Assembly (NCBI RefSeq): GCF_001625215.2
Contig: NC_030383.2
Coordinates: forward strand, 10,986,779 to 11,050,778
Reading direction: 5' to 3'
Length of the DNA: 64,000 nt
Source of the DNA: Daucus carota subsp. sativus
Lineage: Eukaryota; Streptophyta; Magnoliopsida; Apiales; Apiaceae
The notes beneath the pieces are model-generated. The model searched no databases, was not told the origin of the DNA, and saw only the letters and a program-made list of their open reading frames with translations. How positions within the stretch are numbered: the first letter of the stretch is position 1; each line of letters starts with the position of its first letter. This document shows, piece by piece, positions 56,057 to 64,000 of this stretch. Both the position numbers and the translations under genes were made by a program.

Positions 56057-57927
56057 ACACAAAAAAAAAGCCTTTAAGAAAACATAACCCTTAATTTTGT
56101 TTTGTCCAAATATGCGGTGCCTGTTCAAAAATTCTAACTTGATTCTGTAGAACAGGCTACATTCAGATTACAGGATTTTATATGTTATTATCCTGAGTAA
56201 TTTAATTATTTGTGCCATCAGTGGTGTTGTATTGCTGTCATGAGTTCTCAGCTTTGTAATACTGACTTGTATTAGCTCTTTTTATCTTAGGAAGGTGATT
56301 CAATGTTAACAGATCGAATTTGGGAGGCACTTGTGAAAGCCTTTGCTAGCCAAATGAAATCTGTTTTCACAGCATCGAGCTTTGTTAAAGAAATTTTCAC
56401 CACTGCCTATCCCAAACTCTTCTCTATGATAGAGAATCTCCTCGAAAGAATTTCACGTGACACTGATGTTAAAGGAGTACTACCAGCTATGAGTCCAGAA
56501 GGAAGAGAGCAAATGATTAATGCCGTTGAAATATTTCAGACATCTTTTCTGGCCCTCTGCTTGAGTCGTTTGTCTGATCTTGTTAATACTGTGTTTCCAA
56601 TGTCAAGTCGTGGAAGTATTCCATCCAAGGAACATATATCAAGAATTATATTACGCATTCAGGAAGAGATTGAAGCTGTTCACATGGATGCTCGTTTAAC
56701 ACTGTTAGTCTTGCGAGAGATCAGCAAAGTTCTTCTTCTGGTGGCACAAAGAGCTGAATACCAGGTAAGTTTCAGCATAATTGAAGCGATATGTATATAC
56801 ATAAACTATATGAAAAAAGGAACTACATTGATTAAACAATCCAGTCCATGAGATTCGTGAATATATGACTACAGATCAAGTATGAATGAACATTAATTAG
56901 TTATAACACTTTTATTAACCTTGATCATGTTTATTTAATTAAAATATAATATTATTTTTAACTACTGAGAATTTTGTTATAGATTTCCACTGGACCTGAA
57001 GCACGTCAGATAACAAGTGCGGCAACTTCAGCTCAGATAAAAAACTTTACACTTTGTCAGCATCTACAAGAAATTCATACACGCGTAACGTTAATGGTGA
57101 AAGGACTGCCTGCAATCGCTGCAGAAGTTCTGTCTTCTTCGTTGGGCACAATATATGGTGTTGCCTGTGATTCTGTGACATCCCTTTTCCAAGCAATGCT
57201 TGAGCGCCTCGAGTCTTGTATCTTGCAGATCCATGATCAGAATTTTGGTGCACTTGGCATGGATTCTGCTATGGACAACAATTCATCTCCGTACATGGAA
57301 GAACTGCAACAGTGCATAACTCATTTTCGCAGAGAATTCTTGTCTAGACTGTTGCCTACTTCAGCAAGTGCTAGCTCTGTAGGGTCAGAAACAATATGCA
57401 CCAGACTTGTCAGGAGCATGGCTTCTCGTGTTCTGATATATTTTATCAGGCATGCTTCGCTTGTTAGACCTCTCTCTGAGTCTGGAAAGTTAAAAATGGC
57501 GAGAGACATGGCCGAACTGGAATTAGCCGTGGGTCAGAACTTGTTCCCAGTGGAACAGCTTGGTGCCCCATACCGAGCTCTTAGAGCATTGAGGCCTATT
57601 ATCTTCTTAGAAACATCTCAACTGGCTGAATCTCCTCTTCTTCAAGATCTTCCACCAAGTGTGATCCTTCATCATCTTTATTCACGTGGTCCGGAAGAAT
57701 TAGAATCACCATTGCAGAGGAACAAGCTTACATATCTGCAATATTCACTATGGTTGGATTCTCAGGGGGAGGATCAGATCTGGAAAGGTATTAAAGCAAC
57801 TTTGGATGATTACGCAGTGAAGGTTAAGGCAAGAGGAGACAAAGAGTTCAGTCCAGTATATCCCCTTATGATAAGACTCGGGTCATCATTATCAGAAAAA
57901 GCTCCAGCATCTCATAAACCTTTTTGA
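53461..57927 (+). CDS. COG5: Conserved oligomeric Golgi complex subunit 5, three exons
   Basis: Exons 53461-54516, 56291-56764 and 56983-57927 (1056, 474, 945 nt) join in phase 0 with GT-AG introns, giving 824 residues, close to the usual length of plant COG5. COG5 is a lobe-B subunit of the COG tether, which holds retrograde vesicles at Golgi membranes. Exon 1 has a Ser/Pro-rich start (MASPATPRQYPLQRIST), then DPIFSVFLSADFNSTSFSS and a coiled-coil region (about 75-165: AEKLQLAIRTLENQLRSQ... LSKLRGLM-type). A Gly-rich linker (about 280-300) precedes the WQRMNGCMDQLHS segment. Exon 2 starts EGDSMLTDRIWEALVKAF; exon 3 ends APASHKPF. The ATG at 53461 (AACAATGGC) is preferred over the in-frame one at 53425, because family proteins start near MASP. 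Exon 1 wobble positions are strongly GC-biased in its first third. Intron 1 is internally duplicated. Confidence 0.93.
54729..54772. repeat. 22-bp tandem duplication
   Basis: ATGCACAAGCACACTGCAAC followed by ACCT occurs twice in a row in COG5 intron 1. Confidence 0.85.
55208..55454. mobile_element. Stowaway-like (Tc1/mariner) MITE, 247 bp
   Basis: Termini CTCCCCCTGTCCCTTC and GGATGGAGGGAG with TA on each side (55206-55207, 55455-55456). The consensus CTCCCTCCGTCCC is the classic Stowaway end. It lies in COG5 intron 1. Confidence 0.88.
56026..56056. repeat. Poly-C tract of 31 bases
   Basis: Thirty-one uninterrupted C residues in COG5 intron 1, about 235 bp before exon 2, followed by CACAC and an A run. 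The pre-mRNA therefore carries C31 on the sense strand. Confidence 0.95.
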
Positions 57928-58944
57928 CACTGTTAATCTTTATATTTTCAGTGGTTAATCTCGGAAAATTAAGGGGGGCAAAAAAAGATTGTTGGTGATT
58001 CATCAATGACTTCAGTACCCCTTGTCTCCCTTCACTGCATATATACACCAAATCATGTTGTTGCAGGTAGTATTCTTGAGCCAAAAACGACAGGAGGGTC
58101 AGAGTTCTAAATGGCTAAATTGCGGTGCATATATATAGTTTTATGTAATGAGATATGTTTTGCTAGACATGCTTTTCAATTCTATTGATTTTATTTTCTT
58201 AGTAACATTTCTATTAGATCAATATTTTGTGCACATCTGTCTAAACTTTAAAGTAATACAAATGAGCTGAATATTCCTTTATAGTAATTATTAATGCTCC
58301 TTTGTAACTTATACGAAATTCTCAACTCATTTTCTATATTTGCTAGTCGTTTGGCATTATTTAAATGTATTATTATCATACATAATATTAACAGTACAGA
58401 AGTTGTGATGTGATTACAATATGTATGAAAGGGGTGGGGGTGTTTGGACGCAGCTAATCACATTCATACCTGTGCACTTGAATTAACAATTCACAAGTCT
58501 CTGTCCATGATGTTAATTCCTGGCATCACCATCAGGAAACTCAATTTTGGCTCTGCCCTGTCCCTCTGAATTAAATATTGTCAATACATGCATGATCAAT
58601 CACACACAAACACACATATGTATGAAATGAATTGACCAAGAACATGATCCATGTAAATACAGAATTCAGCATGTCCAGATAACTACACAACTAGTCATAA
58701 TAACTCAGATAAATTAGGACTTGGGAGGAAAATATCTGGAAAAGTTGGTGAAGAGGAATAGATGAATGCACATCATTTTCAGCATCTCTTTCATATGCTT
58801 TCACCTTAACGGTTGTGTATATCAGCACCCTTTATATCTTCCACATTGTTAGCTGTTAGGATTATTCGTTACCCACAAGAAAGCCGGAGACGATTCCTAG
58901 GCCAAGCCTTCCAAGAAACTCCTACTTTCTAAGTAATATAAGCC
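57928..58944. other. COG5 3' flank and VQ gene promoter
   Basis: No gene. The first part is presumably the COG5 3' untranslated region. A W-box core TTGACC lies at 58632-58637 and a TATA-like box at 58831. A GGGGTGGGGGTG stretch at 58432 is unremarkable. Confidence 0.6.
58831..58840 (+). promoter_or_regulatory. TATA-like box of the VQ gene
   Basis: TTTATATCTT about 115 bases before the ATG at 58945, a plausible spacing for a plant core promoter with a short leader. Upstream TTGACC could bind WRKY factors, the usual partners of VQ proteins. Position-based inference only. Confidence 0.4.
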
Positions 58945-59721
58945 ATGGTAAACAAATTTGTTACCTCTCAAGCTGCAGTAGCTGATCATAATTTATCGGT
59001 GAACAGTATTTCAAAGAAAATTTGTGACAAGAAAAGTTACCGAGATAGCAAGGCCAAGGTTTTGAAGCCTAAAGTGTATATCCTCAGAGATTCATCTACC
59101 TTCAGAAATCTTGTTCAAGAATTGACTGGCAATGGAAACACTGGATGTACAAATGCTTCTGATAGTACAAGTGCATCGCTATCGTCTTCGTCTGACACCA
59201 CATTTACACCAGTTGGTCATGAGATGGTTCCCATCCTGCAGAACAATATGATGTATGCAAGTGAATATTATTGTTTTCAAGAAATGAGCCCCGTGGGAGC
59301 AATTAGCATTCCAGGCGTATCGGATTTTTCTCCTTGCGCTATTATTTCCAATCCGATTATTGATCATGAGCAAGATTCATTTATAGGGAACAATATGATG
59401 TATAATATTGGAGATTTTGGTAATTTTCAAGAAAGTAGCACTGAAGTATCATTTGATTCTTCGGATCATCTGATTAGGACACCGGTGACATCGGATTTTT
59501 CTGAAGAAATCGTTGATTACATGCCAACTACATTCGAAGATGATGAGTTTCAGGCTAGTTGGAACATGATGAGTTATCCGCAATACGAAGAGACGGAGAC
59601 ATGGTTTTCTGAAATTGAATCCTGTGTTTATAATAACCACGGGTCGAACTGGTTCCAACCTCCAGGCATGGCTGCGGAGGTTTGTGCATTTGATTGTGAC
59701 TTGTCTGCAATCATCTCATGA
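58945..59721 (+). CDS. VQ motif-containing protein, single exon, 258 aa
   Basis: The VQ signature FxxLVQxLTG is present as FRNLVQELTG at residues 53-62, preceded by KPKVYILRDSSTF, as in plant VQ proteins. VQ proteins are nuclear cofactors that bind the WRKY DNA-binding domain and tune defence and developmental transcription. The rest is low-complexity and acidic: a Ser-rich segment (about 71-84), several NNMMY repeats (about 96-99, 151-154 and a similar NMMSY later), and an acidic C-terminal half ending CDLSAIIS. The two NNMMY-containing blocks suggest an internal duplication. The ATG lies in GCCATGG, a strong context. Intronless, as most VQ genes are. An AATAAA signal follows at 59885. Which VQ subfamily is not determined. 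Confidence 0.9.
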   Translation: MVNKFVTSQAAVADHNLSVNSISKKICDKKSYRDSKAKVLKPKVYILRDSSTFRNLVQELTGNGNTGCTNASDSTSASLSSSSDTTFTPVGHEMVPILQNNMMYASEYYCFQEMSPVGAISIPGVSDFSPCAIISNPIIDHEQDSFIGNNMMYNIGDFGNFQESSTEVSFDSSDHLIRTPVTSDFSEEIVDYMPTTFEDDEFQASWNMMSYPQYEETETWFSEIESCVYNNHGSNWFQPPGMAAEVCAFDCDLSAIIS

Positions 59722-59884
59722 TATTTGGAGTTGGACATGCAGGTTTTATTAGTTAATCAGGTTTTGTACATTGGTGTATATATAGTGTTATTGTTATAGA
59801 AATGTATATAACGCATCATAATTAGCTAGTTTACTAGTTACTGGAGTAAATTACATGTAAACCGTGTATATAGTGAGGTGATGC

Positions 59885-59890
59885 AATAAA
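59885..59890 (+). promoter_or_regulatory. Candidate polyadenylation signal of the VQ gene
   Basis: AATAAA 164 bases after the stop codon. Suggestive only. Confidence 0.4.
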
Positions 59891-60056
59891 TATTCTGTAC
59901 ATTCTGTAAACATGCAAGTAGAAATGTTAATGATTTCTTGATTTCCCTGTCTATAGCAAATGTTTTATGTTTTCACGTATCAACTAATGTAATTGCATTC
60001 GGCGTGTTCGTACAAGACAAGAATGGTTAGATTTTTTGCACCCATAACTTCATCTC

Positions 60057-60129
60057 GACTCTGTGGCCCAATGGATAAGGCGCTGGTCTACGAAACCAGA
60101 GACTCTGGGTTCGATCCCCAGCAGAGTCG
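60057..60129 (+). tRNA. tRNA-Arg (anticodon ACG)
   Basis: A 73-nt cloverleaf fits completely: acceptor stem GACTCTG/CAGAGTC with discriminator G; D arm GGCCCAATGGATAAGGC; anticodon stem CTGGT/ACCAG around loop CTACGAA (ACG at 60090-60092, read as ICG after editing); T arm CTGGG TTCGATC CCCAG. No intron. A TTTTT terminator stands at 60145-60149, 16 bases downstream. Decodes CGU/CGC/CGA arginine codons. Confidence 0.97.
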
Positions 60130-60144
60130 TATTCTAGTTTGTTG

Positions 60145-60149
60145 TTTTT
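60145..60149 (+). terminator. RNA polymerase III terminator of tRNA-Arg
   Basis: Five T residues 16 bases after the tRNA end, the usual pol III stop. Confidence 0.7.
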
Positions 60150-60717
60150 GGAAATCCAGAAGGCTGAGAGATTTACATCTCTTATTTTTTGTTTCTAGGA
60201 GTGGATGACTGCTTTGGTGCAAGGAGTAGAGAGATTTCTGTTTTCTTTTCCTTTCATTTTTAAGTTAATCGCAAGATTATAGTTTATACTTTATATTCAT
60301 CAACTTTGCCTATTGCCTAATAAACACCAATTTCTTCCAAAATTTCACTTCAAACCAATTTTTAAGTAGCTAAAGTAATGCAATTTCTTTCCTTCTGAAA
60401 AAAATATGATAGATCCCAAGTGCAAGATTTTATTCTGATTATAAGTTTTTCATCAAGTACAAACACACTAAGCTGTGGAATGTAGACTCTCTACAAAAAA
60501 TGCTATATTTTCTTAAGCTGGATCCTAGAAGCATTAAATTCAAACATATATAATAATAAAATTATAGTTTAAACTCTAGGCATAAGCTTCCACTACATGT
60601 CTACTACATGAATTTTGATAACCACACTATACCACTAGTTCAATAATTACAGATGGTAAACTAAAGATCTCACACTGAGTGATGTTGTGAACAGTCTTTC
60701 TGTTGGCAAAATCAGGA
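60150..60717. other. No gene seen
   Basis: AT-rich sequence between tRNA-Arg and the cytochrome b561 stop codon; the right part is probably the 3' untranslated region of that gene. Confidence 0.5.
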
Positions 60718-62767
60718 TCAGTGAGATGAATATACCATTAATTTTCTGGAGGGACCTCTGTGAGGGCTAATTGGCTTCGCTGCGAAATTCATCTCCTGAT
60801 TAGTGGGTTGGACTGGTGCATCACCTAGAACTACTCCTTGTTTCTTTATGTAGTTCCATTTGTCTTGAAACAAGTATAGAAAGGCAATCAAGAGAACCTC
60901 GACAGTGAAAATTGTGGTCCAGAAGTTAATGCTTTTCGAGCTTCTCTTTTGGTAGGCTAGTAAGCCTGTGTACACATTTATGATTCCCAATAGAGAAACT
61001 GCAGTCCCCAGGCTCCAATGGACCAAAAACCATAAGCTCCTTCTTCTATTTCCCCTGTATACAAGAAAGAGAATGTTTAACCTCCGATTTTTCATCAAAC
61101 TTCCAAATTTTATTTTAATGGGAACGGGCTTTTAAAGAAGGCCTCTAAATCTACTCGTCAGGGCATTCCATACCATATGACGAACCAGGGCAAATTAAAA
61201 AAATTTGCCCACAGAAAAAAAGTTCTTCTAGAAAAATAAAGATAATGTAAACTCAGATAAAGGTGAACATTTAGATCCATAGATTCTACCGAAATCAAGA
61301 AAATTCCCTATAAAATCAGTCAAATATTAAATCTTCAGAAGTGGAATTTGAAAAATTAACTCACAGACTCGTAAGTAGGTGGAAAATTTTAAACTATCAG
61401 TCATTTTTACAAGAAATCTCGATACATACTATAAATATTAGATAGGTTGATTAAATTTGGGACCCCTAAAACGCATGTGCCTAGAAAGGTCGCCCTGCTT
61501 GAGAAAAAGGCTCATCCCAGAATGAGGGCAAAAACGAGTAACACAAGTATTATGTATGTTACCTTTTTGGGCGGAAAAATCCAACCAAGGTCTGCAACCA
61601 TACAACACCATAGAGTGCTAATCCTAACCTCTGGTGATTATTGTTGAAAGTATTTTCAAACATTCTTATCGACAAAACTGCTCCTGCAGTTACCAGAAGC
61701 ACTGAAAGTATCTGCAGAAGAAATAATACAAGTTAATAACATAAAGCAACTCATTAACCTTTATGGGGATTGTTAAATTTTATTTATAGGTAATATAATG
61801 CATCAAATGATAAGCATGAACAGTGTCAGGATTATATTTGATGCTCATTTACTAGATAGTAAAACAGGGAGGCTACTGTTTCTTTTTCACAGACATATTA
61901 ATGTCTTTTCTTAAACTTCAAGTACCTATCATCTAATAGTAACACATTGTAGAAGTATATCTTTGACAATTAAACTATGGGCTATAAAAGTAATTATATG
62001 CAAGTAGGGTAGAATATACTTTTACTTTATTTTTGACCATCATTAGAGCTTTAAAGTAGGGTATTTAGAGGTAATAGACAGTTTAAGATTTGCTGTCCAC
62101 TTTGTGTGGCCCTGATTAGAGATTTTAGTGATGCTTTTATGACTTTAGAACCTTAGTAACAAAAAGAGAAAATAATATACTAGTATTATTTCATTATATA
62201 GATGATTACTAATTAACTAACTTGTTTTAAAAATTTAACAAAACAGAAAATTGTTAAAAACCAGAAACATAAAAATGACCTTGGAACTTGCCTGAAGAGT
62301 TGCATGTGTGTAAAACATAATCTTCAGTCTTTTTCCAGATTGTTCTGTATTCATCATTCTAATGACAAGTATTCCTACCGGCATCAAGAAACCCATTGAT
62401 GTCCAAAGGAGAAATCCGTGTACTGTTATGTCAGATACCATCTGAGGACTCAACTGAAACGCGTTGCAATTCAGTTATTGCTCATGAAAAATTGCAATTA
62501 CTAGAAAGTACAGTATGCATGGCTAAGTTTTGCTAAATGCAAACAAACATAAGATGTGTAGTAGTTATTTGCTGGAAAGATTAGGAACTTTTGTATTATG
62601 TGAGATGCATTCTGTAAACAAGGAGTCACCTTATTACTCTTGGAATGATTGTTGAAGGTGTCCAATTCTGCATGTGCTTCATCAGATGCCTTGGTGAGGG
62701 GTGGAAGAACAAGAACAGCCACTATTATTAGAACGATGAACAGCAGCACCTTTTGCGCTTGTACCAT
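60718..62767 (-). CDS. Cytochrome b561 domain-containing protein, four exons, 261 aa
   Basis: Exons: 62767-62630, 62453-62292, 61711-61563, 61054-60718 (138, 162, 149, 337 nt). A hydrophobic N-terminus (residues 7-25, signal peptide or first helix) is followed by five predicted membrane helices (about 54-74, 96-116, 128-147, 156-180, 189-209). Four histidines placed as in the b561 core, His58 (VHGFLLW), His96 (YTHATLQ), His126 (NNHQRLG) and His162 (LVHWSLG), should bind two haems, so the protein probably moves electrons across a membrane, usually from ascorbate. There is no DOMON domain, as in the small plant b561-domain proteins of about 260 aa. Intron 2 starts with GC (CAG|GCAAGT), a GC-AG intron with otherwise ideal donor; the others are GT-AG. 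The start at 62767 fits the hydrophobic leader; there is no upstream in-frame ATG. Confidence 0.9.
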
Positions 62768-64000
62768 TGTAAAATCTTCCAAAGAGAAAAATAAAGATAA
62801 ATCTAATCAGTATGATGCTGATTACTTGGATTTCTGATAGCAATCGAGGATTTCATGCCCCGGGAAATCTGATTACTGAAAGCTCAGTGGAGCACAAATG
62901 AAGAAGCTCAACAAAATCCGTGAAGCCTTAATATGTTATTTTTCTGAGCTACCTACCAATCTCTTCATGCATATGTATATGTGTCTTTTCAAAGTGTTGC
63001 TACTGTATTTTAAGCTGTATATCTGTATATCTTCTCTTCTGGTATGAATCTAGAAGGTTAAAGTGTACCTCTTCCTTTTCTTTACTAAGAGGCAAACAGC
63101 ATTAATCTTCTGTCTGTTGAAAGAAACCAAAGTTGGATGCTCTAATCAAAAGATATGCCTTTGCATGACTTTGGTGGACATATAAGTAATCCATGGGAAT
63201 GAACAAAACAGAAAAAATGAGAAGAACAAGTTAAGATTTCAACCATGTAGGGTCAGTGTCACAGGCTTTCTGATTTAATGGAATAGAATGTGCAATTCCA
63301 GGAGAGCATCAAAAAAGTCAGAATGCATATGGAGGATGTATATAAATTTAAAAAGGTGATAAAATACTCATAACACTCTATTCTACCTACCTAGTCAGTA
63401 CATTCCCCTCTATAAAAGCTTAATTCAAATATAATACTAATTAATAACCACATAGATGGTGTTCTGAAGATATAATTTCATTGGGTATGAAGACAGTTTC
63501 AGAATAGTTTCATCAATAAATTGGATTGGTTCACTGGTGAATAACAAGCTAAGGTTGCGTATGTTAGGACCTTTCCGAGACTATATATGCCATGTGTCTC
63601 ACAACCTTGTACATTGAGGAAAATTTTTTTATGTCACTTGTAAAAATTTCACTTTAACAAGAACTAGGAGGCCTCAATTCAGGATTACAGTGAACAAGGT
63701 ACAACTATTAGAACATGAACTTTATGTAAACATAAGTTTTTGCAATCATCACTACAGATCAAACCACCATGTTATGGATGATAAATCAAATCCTAACCAA
63801 ATAAGGGTCTAGCTATTATGATCTTTAACAGACATGTAAAAAGAGAAGAGAAGAGTATATTAAAATGGAACAAAGATAGGTGGACTAAGACATGTTATTC
63901 CCCACCCCCATGCAGCTTTTTTTATTTCATTTGTTGGAAATCTACCAGAGATTGCACAACAGCTAGCACATAAAAATGGTCCCTCCCTTAGCTCCTTCAA
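62768..64000. other. Upstream region of the cytochrome b561 gene; no further gene seen
   Basis: AT-rich sequence with no long open frame on either strand and no recognised repeat family. Confidence 0.55.

Larger units (their letters stand above)
54517..56290. repeat. COG5 intron 1 built of about three tandem units with a decayed exon-2 copy
   Basis: Similar text recurs at about 54517-55075, 55076-55740 and 55741-56300: GTATGGTTTAKGTAGT, then TAGAATTNTGAAAAATGATA, then GATGNTNTGNTATG, CCAAACATAT and GTTGTATTGCTGT. Unit 1 ends with ATCTTAGGAAGGTAATTTGATG and GAGTTTGGGAGGCACTTCTG (54985-55060), a worn copy of the acceptor and first 60 bases of true exon 2 at 56291. Unit 2 is interrupted by a Stowaway MITE. 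Confidence 0.75.

Noticed and set aside
59993-60208. 71-codon open frame across the tRNA
   Set aside because: It simply reads through tRNA-Arg(ACG).

Overview
The window is nuclear DNA of a flowering plant, most likely a eudicot. It is AT-rich. Genes have short GT-AG introns, and there are plant-specific families (a VQ-motif protein, a callose synthase remnant, a plant-type cytochrome b561), a nuclear tRNA-Arg(ACG), and a dense mix of plant transposons (Harbinger, Mutator, hAT, Stowaway, CACTA, Helitron, LTR elements). The species cannot be fixed from sequence alone.

Region 1 (1-7.7 kb) and region 3 (37.4-51.3 kb) hold a tandem array of one small gene family on the minus strand. These are six-exon FSH-type (OVCA2-like) alpha/beta serine hydrolases of about 218 residues with a GMSMG nucleophile motif and a Ser/Asp/His triad. 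There are seven copies: A (cut by the window edge), B, C, D, E, F and G. B, C, D, F and G read through cleanly with all splice sites. E is a pseudogene. An exon-1 relic lies at 7.0 kb. A/D and B/E are near-identical pairs, and C matches G, so a multi-gene block was duplicated and reshuffled. Because the copies are so alike, many transposon insertions can be proved from the empty site in the sister copy.

Region 2 (7.7-35 kb) separates the two halves of the array. It is a chain of terminal-inverted-repeat elements placed end to end, each pair separated by a (TA)n run or TA-rich spacer. Three are hosts for later insertions. One holds a Ty3-type LTR element with 710-bp LTRs. One holds a very young element with two virtually identical 3.99-kb LTRs and a 1.7-kb non-coding interior. 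One holds a CACTA end. The element at 21.1-31.9 kb also carries a decayed copy of the 5' end of COG5, whose intact gene lies 22 kb away in this window (a Pack-MULE). The chain ends against the last three exons of a callose synthase.

Region 4 (53.4-63 kb) is ordinary gene space: COG5 (Golgi tether subunit, 3 exons, 824 aa), a single-exon VQ-motif protein, tRNA-Arg(ACG), and a four-helix-core cytochrome b561 protein on the minus strand. COG5 intron 1 is built from about three tandem copies of itself and contains a decayed copy of the start of exon 2.

All calls are by eye. Exon borders were checked for reading frame and splice dinucleotides. Families, ages and expression have not been tested by any search.
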